From Gynurincola endophyticus (GTDB lineage Bacteria; Bacteroidota; Bacteroidia; Chitinophagales; Chitinophagaceae), in assembly GCF_003991195.1 (NCBI RefSeq), contig NZ_RCWL01000003.1, positions 248,001 to 312,000 of the forward strand: 64,000 nucleotides of DNA. Reading direction: 5' to 3'. The notes beneath the pieces were generated by a model. That model was given only the letters and a program-made list of their open reading frames with translations, did no database searches and had not been told where the DNA came from. This document shows positions 17,319 to 26,209 of this stretch, piece after piece. Every line of letters begins with the position of its first letter. The stretch's first letter is position 1. The position numbers and the translations under genes are program-made.

Positions 17319-18161
17319 ATGAAATTATCATATATCTATATACTCATTGCACTATTTTCTTTTTCCGGTTGTATTAAACAGGTGGATATTGATGTGGATC
17401 CCGGAGAAACGTTTATGTATGTGGATGCATTTATAACCAATCAAACCAGCAGGCAACAGGTAGTGGTGAATCATTCGGCTCCGTATCTCGGCAATTCTAC
17501 CCCGGGTGCTGTAACAAATGCACAGGTGGTATTAAAAAATATTACAAAAAACAGATCACATACTTTTCAATATTTAAACGGGCTTTACATTTATCATCCT
17601 ACTTTTCCGTTGGTAAGCGTAGGTGATAGTGTTGTATTGGAAGTTACTGTAGACGGTGTATTGTATACAGCTTCTGACAAAATGAATCGTGTACCTACGA
17701 TTGACTCAGTGACTTTACATTATAAGGCCCAGTCATTACTATATGAAGAAGGGATTTATGGAGAAGTTCATATAAAAGATTTACCCGGTGCTACAGATTA
17801 TTACTGGTTAAAAACAAACTATAATTCTGACGATCCGAGAGAAGGAAATAATCTGGCAATTGACGGGGGGTATTATGAAGACTTGTTTGACGGTTTAGAG
17901 TTTATTACTCCATTGCGTGAGGCGATCAATGAATATGGTCCGTTTGAATCGGGAGGAAGAATTGATGTAAGACTGAGATCTTTGTCAAAGCAGACCTACA
18001 GTTTCCTCGAAATGTTGTTTAATGTATCGAGTGGTTCGGGGATGTTTGCTGAAATTTTGAAGAATGTGCCTACGAATATAAAAACACCTGAAAATGAGAA
18101 AAAAATGTTGGGGTGGTTTGCTACAACGGCAGAAAGAAGTGTTACCATCTTCATTCCTTAA
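17319..18161 (+). CDS. DUF4249 lipoprotein partner of the TonB receptor
   Basis: A 280-residue lipoprotein with lipobox FSFSGC (Cys at residue 18) and the DUF4249 pattern, beginning with VDIDVDPGETFMYVDAFIT and containing beta-rich repeats. DUF4249 proteins are encoded next to TonB receptors and probably sit over the barrel at the cell surface, but their ligand is unknown. The start is 4 bp after the receptor stop, so the two are co-translated. A perfect palindromic terminator follows after 23 bp. Confidence 0.9.
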   Translation: MKLSYIYILIALFSFSGCIKQVDIDVDPGETFMYVDAFITNQTSRQQVVVNHSAPYLGNSTPGAVTNAQVVLKNITKNRSHTFQYLNGLYIYHPTFPLVSVGDSVVLEVTVDGVLYTASDKMNRVPTIDSVTLHYKAQSLLYEEGIYGEVHIKDLPGATDYYWLKTNYNSDDPREGNNLAIDGGYYEDLFDGLEFITPLREAINEYGPFESGGRIDVRLRSLSKQTYSFLEMLFNVSSGSGMFAEILKNVPTNIKTPENEKKMLGWFATTAERSVTIFIP

Positions 18162-18184
18162 CGGCGGTAAGTATAAAATTAATC

Positions 18185-18228
18185 TATAATTAAATAAGGG
18201 AGTCTTAAGACTCCCTTATTTAATTATA
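18185..18228. terminator. 44-bp perfect palindrome, bidirectional terminator, copy 1 of a shared-core element
   Basis: Every base from 18185 to 18228 pairs with its mirror position. The centre is GGGAGTCTTAAGACTCCC (18198-18215), flanked by AT-rich arms that give an A-run before and a T-run after the GC stem on both strands. It lies between the convergent DUF4249 and serine hydrolase genes. The same 18-bp centre occurs at 46193-46210. Confidence 0.88.
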
Positions 18229-18287
18229 CGTAAAAATATATTGATTAGAATAAGAATCAAATTAAGAATGCCTATCTAATTAAGATA

Positions 18288-19553
18288 CTAATTTTTCTTT
18301 ACATTTCCAACGGACTGTCTAACGCCCTCGTATACAAGTTTTTGAAACTCCTGAGAAAAGTTTGGGTGTGCAGTAGGCCATACGTTCGTGTAAAGAAGTA
18401 CCACGAGTTTTTCCTTAGGATCTACCCAATAGGCGGTTCCGAACATTCCGCCCCATAAATAAGCGCCTTCGTTCATGTACGGACTGGTTTTTTTTGTAGC
18501 GCCGTTGATTTGAAAACCAAGGCCAAATTCATCTGAAAAGGGAATATTACCAATCTGGTGACGGGTCATTTCTTTTACCGATTCTTCACTTAGCACTCTT
18601 TTGTTATTCCATATTCCATTATTCAGCAACATAGACAGAAATTTACCGTAATCTTCAATAGGACCGCTTAAACCTGCTCCACCAGCATGAAAAGTACTGG
18701 CATGATTCGGATAGTCTTCAATCAGCGGGCCGATATCAGGCATTGCTTCACCGGCAGGTACCAACGGCTGCCCCTGAAGTTTAGAGAATAAGGTTACTAA
18801 CCGGGGTTGTAGTGTTGTGGGAAGAGAGATAAACGTACTATTCATTCCGAGGGGCTCGAAAATCTTTTTTATGAAAACCGTTTCAAGATTTGCACCACTT
18901 ATTTTTTCAATAATGTATCCTAATACCTCGAGGTTGATACCATAAGTCCATTTTTCACCCGGTTGGTGTAATAGGGGAAGTGCCGCGAGCTTTTTAATAG
19001 CTACCGCCAATGTATCCTTATTGGTGGCAATGCCAGTAGGTATCTGATACTTTTCGTAAATGGCTTTTGCCTGTTCGCTACCGATAAAAGGATAATCAAT
19101 ACCGCTGGTATGTGTTAATAAGTCAAAAATAGTAATAGAGCGTTTTGCGGGTACAGTCGTAAAAGAAGTGTCAGCTGCATTGAAAGTGGCAATTACTTTT
19201 GGGTTGGCAAATTCCGGGATATACTTTTCTACCGGATCGTGGAGTTGAATTTTTTTCTCTTCAATGAGTTGGAGAACGGCAGTAGTGGTAATGGCTTTGG
19301 TTTGCGAAGCCATTCTGAAAATGTCATCGGTTTTCAAAGAATCATGCTCACTGTTCCGGTATCCGTAAGCTTTTTTGTAAAGCGGTTGATTGTTATGCAA
19401 AATCAAAACGACGGCACCATTGATATAATTTTTTTGAATCTGATCATATATTAACGCATCTAACTGCTTAAAGGCAGCGGCGTTTTTCTTTTGTGCATGG
19501 CTATTCAGAAATGCAAAACAGCAAAACAGAGAAAAAAGAAAAAACTTGCGCAT
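18288..19553 (-). CDS. Exported serine hydrolase, beta-lactamase/transpeptidase-like family
   Basis: A 421-residue protein with a signal peptide (residues 1-20). The catalytic SxxK is SQTK in FRMASQTKAIT, and the second motif is the Tyr of WTYGINLEVLGYIIE, as in class C beta-lactamase-like esterases. A HAGGAGLSGP segment near residue 290 fits the third catalytic strand region. Members hydrolyse esters or D-amino-acid peptides; few are true beta-lactamases. It lies 21 bp downstream of the neighbouring minus-strand gene, so the two are probably co-transcribed. Confidence 0.9.
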   Translation of the reverse strand: MRKFFLFSLFCCFAFLNSHAQKKNAAAFKQLDALIYDQIQKNYINGAVVLILHNNQPLYKKAYGYRNSEHDSLKTDDIFRMASQTKAITTTAVLQLIEEKKIQLHDPVEKYIPEFANPKVIATFNAADTSFTTVPAKRSITIFDLLTHTSGIDYPFIGSEQAKAIYEKYQIPTGIATNKDTLAVAIKKLAALPLLHQPGEKWTYGINLEVLGYIIEKISGANLETVFIKKIFEPLGMNSTFISLPTTLQPRLVTLFSKLQGQPLVPAGEAMPDIGPLIEDYPNHASTFHAGGAGLSGPIEDYGKFLSMLLNNGIWNNKRVLSEESVKEMTRHQIGNIPFSDEFGLGFQINGATKKTSPYMNEGAYLWGGMFGTAYWVDPKEKLVVLLYTNVWPTAHPNFSQEFQKLVYEGVRQSVGNVKKN

Positions 19554-19574
19554 AAGTTAAGGTTTATGCACAAG

Positions 19575-20306
19575 TTAATATTGTTTTGGGGGATCAGCTA
19601 ATTGAAATGTGAACTGTAAGTAACACTTTTTTATATATGATTGTAACTCATACTCTGTAGCATATGTTACGAATTGTACCGGAGGTTTGTATCTTATCAT
19701 GAAATAGTCAAGGTCTTTGTCTTTCAAACCGGTAAGTCTGATAACAAGTGCTCTGGAAAAGCGGGAATATACATAAGCATCTTCCTCTTCCTGTAACAAT
19801 CGGTCTCTGAACTGCGACATTCTCTTATTTCTGGAGAAACTGAATACATTGATAAGTTCGTTGAGGTCAAGTCCTGCACCGCCTCCGGGGCTAACAGACG
19901 TGGCCAGGCCAGGTTTTTGGTAATTAAAAGCTTTGGCATATTCCTCACGGTTACGGATGGAGTCAAGCTTGTAATTACGGGGATAAACCGTAATAGCCGG
20001 CAACATATCCGGTGGTACGTGCAGAGAAATTTCAAAGTTTTGTGGATTGGGAAAGTCGTTTAAACTGAATTTTTGTGTGGATTTATTCTGGTATGAAAAC
20101 CAGATGGAATCGGTTTCGTTTAAATAAATCACATATTTCCCTAATGAATCGGTCATAGTACCTCTACCGCTATTACTCATTACGGTAACACCAGGAATGA
20201 ACTGGGTTCTGCTTTTACTGTACACACGCCCGCTGACCCTCACCTGAGCGTCAACCGAACTAATAAGTGCAAACAATAAAAAAAATAAAGAGTAGAAATA
20301 CTTCAT
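19575..20306 (-). CDS. Exported CarboxypepD_reg-like domain protein
   Basis: A 243-residue exported protein. After a signal peptide (residues 1-20) comes a carboxypeptidase-regulatory-like beta sandwich (about 22-100) with the typical GRVYSKSRTQFIPGVTV and TDSLGKYVI elements. The C-terminal half contains a YKLDSIRNREEYAKAFNY segment and an arginine-rich helical part found in other Bacteroidota proteins of this kind. No enzyme motif is visible. It is probably a cell-envelope protein and appears to share a transcript with the serine hydrolase 21 bp downstream. Confidence 0.8.
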   Translation of the reverse strand: MKYFYSLFFLLFALISSVDAQVRVSGRVYSKSRTQFIPGVTVMSNSGRGTMTDSLGKYVIYLNETDSIWFSYQNKSTQKFSLNDFPNPQNFEISLHVPPDMLPAITVYPRNYKLDSIRNREEYAKAFNYQKPGLATSVSPGGGAGLDLNELINVFSFSRNKRMSQFRDRLLQEEEDAYVYSRFSRALVIRLTGLKDKDLDYFMIRYKPPVQFVTYATEYELQSYIKKCYLQFTFQLADPPKQY

Positions 20307-20371
20307 GAGCAGCTACTAAGCTAAAAAAATATTTCGCAATAAAGAACTTAAAGTGTGATTAAAGAGCTGAT

Positions 20372-21247
20372 TTAACGTTGTTTCAACAAATTTTCGATGA
20401 CTGCCGGAAAGTTTTGATGTTCAAGCTGGTGGATTTTTGCGGCCAGTGTTTCGGCGGTATCAGTATCGTCAATAGAACAGGTAGCCTGAAAAATAACTTC
20501 CCCTTCGTCGTAATGATTATTAACGTAATGAATCGTAATACCCGACTCTTTTTCTCTTGCCTCAATTACTGCCTGATGAACATTCATACCATACATTCCT
20601 TTGCCGCCGAACTTAGGTAAGAGAGCGGGGTGGATGTTGATAATTGCGTTCGGGAAAGCTTTAATTAAGGCATCAGGTATTTTCCAAAGAAAACCCGCTA
20701 GTACAATGAAAGAAATATCGAAGTCCTGCAGTTGTGGAACATAGGCATTTCCTCTGAAAAAGGTTTCTTTTTCAATAAGCAGGGCAGGAATATTTTCATT
20801 ACCGGCAATGGTTAATACGCCGGCCTGTGGTTTATTGCAAACGATCAGCGCTACTTTAATAGTAGGGTGATGGCGGAAATGATCGATGATTTTTTGGGCG
20901 TTGGAGCCGGCTCCTGAAGCAAAGACAGCAATGTTAACGGTACCGGATGGATCAATTGCGCGGATAGGGCTGATCAGTCGGAATTTAACACCCAGTTTAA
21001 CCAGATATTTTCTGAAAAAGGAAAACTGGCCCGTGAAAATACTCACGGATAACACACAAATAGGCCATGCCAAAGTAACTACGAACAGATAAAGTGGAAG
21101 ATAAATCAGTTTGCTGGAAATATTAAACTGACTCATAATAGCCCGTGCAATAACGCCGCTTAAACTACCGCCTACTGCAAAAGTGATTAAAACAAGTACG
21201 AGTTGAAGGGGCGATACAGCCCACTTTGATTGCAATTTTTTGAACAT
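20372..21247 (-). CDS. purN: Phosphoribosylglycinamide formyltransferase fused to an N-terminal DUF6787-like membrane domain
   Basis: A 291-residue fusion. From about residue 104 it is a GAR transformylase of purine synthesis: it begins VNIAVFASGAGSNAQ, has the catalytic Asn and His in INIHPALLPKFGG and the catalytic Asp in HYDEGEVIFQ. Residues 1-85 are a DUF6787-like domain (MFKKLQSKWAVSPLQLVLV then FAVGGSLSG) with two membrane helices, normally a separate small protein. There is no stop or frame change between them. The ATG at 21247 gives the usual DUF6787 start; an ATG at 21262 would add five residues. The fusion would place a soluble purine enzyme at the membrane. Confidence 0.9.
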   Translation of the reverse strand: MFKKLQSKWAVSPLQLVLVLITFAVGGSLSGVIARAIMSQFNISSKLIYLPLYLFVVTLAWPICVLSVSIFTGQFSFFRKYLVKLGVKFRLISPIRAIDPSGTVNIAVFASGAGSNAQKIIDHFRHHPTIKVALIVCNKPQAGVLTIAGNENIPALLIEKETFFRGNAYVPQLQDFDISFIVLAGFLWKIPDALIKAFPNAIINIHPALLPKFGGKGMYGMNVHQAVIEAREKESGITIHYVNNHYDEGEVIFQATCSIDDTDTAETLAAKIHQLEHQNFPAVIENLLKQR

Positions 21248-21430
21248 GAGGCAAAATTGCATCAAAATAAATTATAGAAAAAACGAAAAAAACACTTTGA
21301 TTGATAATTTTTTACGGACTTTTGCAGTTAAATAGAGAGGCCTAAAATTCAAAACTCTGAGATTTTGAGGAAATCAGCGGTAGTTTTTTAAGAAATTACC
21401 GAAAAATGACAGGAAAAAAGGTGACAAAAA

Positions 21431-21448
21431 CATGACATTTATGTCATG
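21431..21448. promoter_or_regulatory. 18-bp dyad, candidate operator of the act-cta operon
   Basis: The sequence CATGACATTTATGTCATG has 8-bp perfect arms around a 2-bp centre. It lies about 97 bp upstream of the predicted -7 box, a position fitting activator binding. The protein that binds it is unknown. Confidence 0.5.
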
Positions 21449-21519
21449 ACATTTTGTAAAACTGATGTAAAATCGGCTGAAACCCGCTCTGGTACTGCAT
21501 CAAAAAAATTTTAACAATG

Positions 21520-21552
21520 TTGATATTTTGTTGAAATCCTGGCTTATTTTTG
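21520..21552 (+). promoter_or_regulatory. Predicted Bacteroidota-type promoter of actA
   Basis: TATTTTTG at 21545-21552 matches the TAnnTTTG -7 box exactly. A TTG at 21520-21522 lies 22 bp upstream, slightly long for the usual 19-21. Transcription would begin near 21560, giving a leader of about 40 nt to the ATG at 21602. Confidence 0.5.
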
Positions 21553-21601
21553 CACCCAATTCAGGAAATTTTTCCACATAATCTCGTCATATTCAACTGA
21601 T

Positions 21602-22852
21602 ATGATTGACTTAAGACCAATTGCGATAAGAACCCTTTTAAGTGCGTTATTAGTAACTGTTTTAGCATTCGGGCAAAGTGCTCAGGCTCAAGACGGTGCA
21701 GCTTTGTTTGCTGACAAGTGTGCCACTTGTCACAAGCCAGACAAAGATCTGACCGGTCCGGCATTAAAAGGAGTAGAAGACAGAGTTAAAGACAAAGAGG
21801 CTTTACATGCCTGGATCAGAAATCCACAAAAAGTACTGGCTTCCGGAAACAAGTATTTCAATGATCTTTATATCAAGTGGAATAAAGTTCCGATGAACGC
21901 GAATCCTCAGTTAACTGATGAGGAGATCGATGCTATTTTAGCTTATGTGGAAGCCTATCAGCCTAAAGTTGCGGGTAACGCAGGTGGAAATGTAGTTGTT
22001 GAAGAAAAAGACAATTCCATTCTGTACGGAATTCTGACTTTAATTCTTGCGGTAGTAGCTTTAGTAATGTTACAGGTAAACAGCAATTTGAAAAAATTAG
22101 CTGATGAAAAAGAAGGCATCCCAGCCGGCGAGCCTGTTCCATTCTATTTAAACAAAACCTACATTGCTTTAGTAGTAATCATTTTATTCATTATCGGTGG
22201 TTTTAATCTTACCAAAGGTTTGATCGGTTTAGGCCGTCAACAAGATTACCAGCCTGACCAGCCGATTTTCTACTCACATAAAGTGCACGCAGGTGTAAAC
22301 CAGATCAACTGTTTATACTGTCACGGTGGTGCGATGGAAGGCAAGCATGCGAATATCCCTTCGTTAAATGTTTGTATGAACTGTCACATGACTGTTAACG
22401 AGTATACCGGAGAAACGCTTTACCGTGAAAACGGGGAAGAAGTAGACGGTACTGCGGAGATTCAAAAAATCTATGCGGCGGTAGGATATGATCCTGCTTC
22501 TAAACAATATACAGGTGATGCGAAAGGTATCGAGTGGGTAAAAATCCACAGCTTACCTGACCACGTATATTTCAACCACTCTCAACACGTTGCTGTAGGT
22601 GGTGTACAATGTCAAACATGTCACGGAGATATCCAGAACATGGATGTTGTAAAGCAATTCTCTGATTTAAGTATGGGATGGTGTGTGAACTGTCACCGTG
22701 AAACTAAAGTGAACTTTGGTGGAGAAAACGGCGAAGGCAATAAATTCTATAGCCTTTACGAGAAGTTCCATAACGAAATCAAAGAAGGAAAAAGAGACAG
22801 TGTAACCGTTGCTGATATCGGCGGTACAGAATGTCAGAAATGTCACTATTAA
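21602..22852 (+). CDS. actA: Alternative complex III multihaem cytochrome c subunit A with extra N-terminal monohaem domain
   Basis: A 416-residue protein with signal peptide (to about residue 30), a class I cytochrome c domain with CATCHK at residues 40-45, a membrane helix (about 138-157), a second helix (about 181-197), then a pentahaem part with CLYCH, CMNCH, CQTCH, CVNCH and CQKCH. The pentahaem part is the ActA subunit of alternative complex III, which oxidises menaquinol and passes electrons to cytochrome c. The extra monohaem domain gives six haem sites in all. It is the first gene of the act-cta operon. Confidence 0.95.
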   Translation: MIDLRPIAIRTLLSALLVTVLAFGQSAQAQDGAALFADKCATCHKPDKDLTGPALKGVEDRVKDKEALHAWIRNPQKVLASGNKYFNDLYIKWNKVPMNANPQLTDEEIDAILAYVEAYQPKVAGNAGGNVVVEEKDNSILYGILTLILAVVALVMLQVNSNLKKLADEKEGIPAGEPVPFYLNKTYIALVVIILFIIGGFNLTKGLIGLGRQQDYQPDQPIFYSHKVHAGVNQINCLYCHGGAMEGKHANIPSLNVCMNCHMTVNEYTGETLYRENGEEVDGTAEIQKIYAAVGYDPASKQYTGDAKGIEWVKIHSLPDHVYFNHSQHVAVGGVQCQTCHGDIQNMDVVKQFSDLSMGWCVNCHRETKVNFGGENGEGNKFYSLYEKFHNEIKEGKRDSVTVADIGGTECQKCHY

Positions 22853-22934
22853 TCGGGAGTGATATTTAAAAATACCGATCAACAATAAAGGATCACTGAT
22901 CCGAATAATTGCAAATTTTCAAATTTTACGATAA

Positions 22935-25900
22935 ATGGCTAATAAAAAGTACTGGCAGAGTTTCTCAGAGCTCAACAACAGTGATGTCCATAAAGAATTG
23001 TCAGAAAATGAATTTCCTGAGAGTTTACCATTCGAAGGTACTGACAAAGGACTAGCCAATGCTCCTGCATCACGTAGAGACTTTTTGAAATATTTAGGTT
23101 TCAGCACTGCAGCAGCAATGGCAGCTGCTAGCTGTGAAACGCCTGTACGTAAGGCAATCCCTTATGTAAACAAACCAGAAAACCTTGTTCCGGGTGTAGC
23201 TGATTACTATGCTACAACATATATCAGCGGTGGTGAAGCAATTCCTGTAATCGCTAAAGTTCGTGACGGCCGTCCGATCAAATTAGAAGGAAACACATTG
23301 TCTTCTTTCACACACGGCGGAACAACAGCCAGAGTTCAGGCTTCGGTTTTAGATCTTTATGATACTGCAAGATTACGTCATGCGAAAGCAAACGGTGTAG
23401 CTGCTGATTATGAAGCAATCGATAAAACGCTTGCAGAGCAATTTGCAGCAGTTTCAGGAGAGGTGGTAGTGTTAACCAGCACAATTACTTCACCGACTAC
23501 TAAAGACATCATCAAGAACTTCTTAGCTAAAAGAGCAGGTCGCCATATTCAATTTGACAACGTATCGCACAGCGGTATGATTCTCGCAAATGAGGCTACT
23601 TACGGTAAAAAAGCTATCCCTTCATACAAATTTGAAAGTGCTAAGGTAATTGTAAGCTTCGGTGCTGACTTCCTTGGTACCTGGTTAAACCCTGTTGAAT
23701 TCCAGCACGGATATACTGCAGGTAAAAAACTTAACCAAAACAATCCTACATTAAACAAACACTATCAGTTCGAAAGCATCATGACAATGACTGGTGCTAA
23801 CGCTGATGCCCGCTATACGCACAAACCATCTGAGCAGGCGGCTGTAGTGAATGCTTTATATAGCGCTGTAAAAGGCGAGTCTGTTACAGGTGTGAGCGAT
23901 TCTGTTAAAGAAGGCGTTCAGAAAGCCGCAGCAGAATTAAATGCAAATAAAGGCGCTGGTTTAGTAGTAGCCAACAGCAACGATGTAAATGTTCAGATCG
24001 TTATCAATGCGATCAACGAAGTAATCGGTGCAAACGGAACTACGATCAACTGGGCAGCTCCGCAATTAACTCATCAGGGTATTGATAGCGAAATGGCTGC
24101 TTTGGTAGCAGACATGGAAGCTGGTAAAGTAGGTGCTTTATTAATCTACGGTACTAACCCTGTTTATGAATATTTTGATGGTGGCCGTTTCGCAAACGCT
24201 TTGAGTAAAGTGAAATTAACTATTTCATTTAACGACAGAGAAGACGAAACCAGCCAGCTGTGTAAATTTATCTTACCCGCTCCACACTTCTTAGAGAGCT
24301 GGGGCGATGCAGAACCGAAAGCAGGTTCTTACAGCATGGTGCAACCAACCATTAACCCTCTCTTCAAAACAAGACCATTCCAGGATTCTTTATTGATCTG
24401 GACAGGTGCTACTGAAACTTACGCAGATTATATTAAAACATACTGGACTGCTAAATTGGGTGGAGATTCAAACTACATCCAGGCTTTACAAGACGGTATT
24501 GTTGAAACAAATAATAATGTAACAGGAGCTGCTTTCAATGGCGGTGCAGTAGCAACAGCCGTTGCAGCAAATGCTGCGAAAAAAGCTGCTGCCGGACTTG
24601 AACTGGTAGTTTATCAGAAAGTAGGTTTAGGTGACGGTAAAAACGGTAACAACCCATGGTTGTTAGAATTACCAGACCCAATCACCAGAGCAACCTGGGA
24701 TAACTACATCATCGTTTCTCCGCAGGTAGCAAAAGAAACTTTCAAAATTGACTTAACTAAAGTTGGTCAGGCGAACGATTACGAGATCAATGTAATGAAG
24801 CCGCTTGCGAAAGTTACAGTGAATGGTAAAGAAGTAGAACTTCCTATCCTGATCATTCCTGGTACAGAAGCTGAAACACTTGCAATTGCGGTTGGTTTCG
24901 GTAGAGCAAAAGAAATCGGTAGAGCTGTAATTGCTCAGGACGGTACTCCGGTTGGTAAAAATGCTTATCCTTTATTAAGCTTCAACGGAAATACGGTAGA
25001 CTGGCATACTGCTAATGTATCTATCGAAAATACAGGAAAGAAATTCAAAGTTGCTCAGGTTCAAACACACAATAGCTACGAAGGACGTAGAGAGGTGATC
25101 AAAGAAACCACTCTGAAAGAATTCCAGGCTGATAATAAAGTTATTTACAACGAACGTGAAACTGAATTACACCATTTCGGTGGAATCGAGAACTTCGTTG
25201 AAGAAGGTACATTATATCCTCAGCTTCCGAAACCTGGGGTTAAATGGGGTATGAGTATCGACTTAAACAGCTGTTATGGTTGTGGTGCCTGCGTGGTAGC
25301 TTGTAATGCAGAAAACAACGTTCCTGTTGTTGGTAAACAAGAAGTTGCGCGTTTCCACGATATGCACTGGTTAAGAATTGACCGTTACTTCAGCGGTAAT
25401 CCTGAAGACCCGAATAGCATTCAGACGGTATTCCAACCAATGTTATGTCAGCATTGTGATAATGCTCCTTGTGAGAACGTTTGTCCGGTAGCTGCTACTA
25501 ACCACAGTTCTGAAGGTTTAAATCAGATGACTTATAACAGATGTATCGGTACAAGATATTGTGCGAACAACTGTCCTTATAAAGTACGTCGTTTCAACTG
25601 GGCTGATTATACAGGTGCTGATAGCTTTGCTAACAACCAGCAGCCATTAGTTGACGAAGGTTCAATGGATGATGTTGTATTAATGATGAACGATGACTTA
25701 ACAAGAATGGTATTGAACCCGGATGTTACTGTTCGTTCTCGTGGTGTAATCGAAAAATGTTCATTCTGCGTACAGCGTTTACAGGAAGGAAAATTAAAGG
25801 CAAAAAAAGAAAATCGTCCATTAGCTGACGGTGACGTTAAAACTGCCTGTCAACAGGCATGTGCTGCTGATGCGATTGTATTCGGTAACGCTAATAATCC

Positions 25901-26093
25901 TGAAAGTGAAATCAGCAAAGTACGTGCTGAGAACAACCTGAGAGTTTACCATGCATTAGAAATGTTACACGTTTTACCGAACGTTAACTATTTAGCTAAG
26001 GTTAGAAACTCAGATGATATCAGCAATAGCGGTGTTTTAAGCGCTGAAAAACATGAGCCTAAAACAAAACCTGCTGCTGAAGCACATCACTAA
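22935..26093 (+). CDS. actB: Alternative complex III iron-sulfur/molybdopterin-like subunit B
   Basis: A 1052-residue subunit. The N-terminal part has a twin-arginine variant SRRDFLKYLGFSTAAAMAA (from about residue 50) followed by a molybdopterin-oxidoreductase-like domain that in this complex carries no molybdenum cofactor. From about residue 770 comes a ferredoxin part with Cys clusters CYGCGACVVACNAENN, CQHCDNAPCENVCPV, CIGTRYCANNCPY and CSFCVQ...CQQAC, matching three [4Fe-4S] and one [3Fe-4S]. It sits 82 bp after actA. Lys/Ala/Glu/Pro-rich tail ends in His-His. Confidence 0.96.
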   Translation: MANKKYWQSFSELNNSDVHKELSENEFPESLPFEGTDKGLANAPASRRDFLKYLGFSTAAAMAAASCETPVRKAIPYVNKPENLVPGVADYYATTYISGGEAIPVIAKVRDGRPIKLEGNTLSSFTHGGTTARVQASVLDLYDTARLRHAKANGVAADYEAIDKTLAEQFAAVSGEVVVLTSTITSPTTKDIIKNFLAKRAGRHIQFDNVSHSGMILANEATYGKKAIPSYKFESAKVIVSFGADFLGTWLNPVEFQHGYTAGKKLNQNNPTLNKHYQFESIMTMTGANADARYTHKPSEQAAVVNALYSAVKGESVTGVSDSVKEGVQKAAAELNANKGAGLVVANSNDVNVQIVINAINEVIGANGTTINWAAPQLTHQGIDSEMAALVADMEAGKVGALLIYGTNPVYEYFDGGRFANALSKVKLTISFNDREDETSQLCKFILPAPHFLESWGDAEPKAGSYSMVQPTINPLFKTRPFQDSLLIWTGATETYADYIKTYWTAKLGGDSNYIQALQDGIVETNNNVTGAAFNGGAVATAVAANAAKKAAAGLELVVYQKVGLGDGKNGNNPWLLELPDPITRATWDNYIIVSPQVAKETFKIDLTKVGQANDYEINVMKPLAKVTVNGKEVELPILIIPGTEAETLAIAVGFGRAKEIGRAVIAQDGTPVGKNAYPLLSFNGNTVDWHTANVSIENTGKKFKVAQVQTHNSYEGRREVIKETTLKEFQADNKVIYNERETELHHFGGIENFVEEGTLYPQLPKPGVKWGMSIDLNSCYGCGACVVACNAENNVPVVGKQEVARFHDMHWLRIDRYFSGNPEDPNSIQTVFQPMLCQHCDNAPCENVCPVAATNHSSEGLNQMTYNRCIGTRYCANNCPYKVRRFNWADYTGADSFANNQQPLVDEGSMDDVVLMMNDDLTRMVLNPDVTVRSRGVIEKCSFCVQRLQEGKLKAKKENRPLADGDVKTACQQACAADAIVFGNANNPESEISKVRAENNLRVYHALEMLHVLPNVNYLAKVRNSDDISNSGVLSAEKHEPKTKPAAEAHH

Positions 26094-26209
26094 GAACCGG
26101 TAAGCGAAATCGGTTTGAGTAAATAATAAAAAAGGGTTTACGCTCTATTATATAAATTTTTTGGTCGAAACCAGCTGCTGAGAAGTGGCGCGACTTAAAG
26201 CTAAAATAT

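Larger units (their letters stand above)
21266..21601 (+). promoter_or_regulatory. Long non-coding region upstream of the respiratory operon
   Basis: The 336 bp between purN and actA carry no plausible gene. The right half holds an 18-bp dyad (21431-21448) and a well-placed -7 box (21545-21552), described separately; the left part is AT-rich and should contain the divergent purN promoter. The actA leader would be about 40 nt. Confidence 0.6.

Noticed and set aside
20372-21247. PurN fusion as a frameshift or missing stop artefact
   Set aside because: The linker region reads smoothly with normal composition and both domains keep their motifs; kept as a real fusion, though start use should be tested.
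26096-26125. Hairpin after actB as terminator
   Set aside because: The AACCG/CGGTT stem is short and lacks a T-run, and actC clearly belongs to the same operon.
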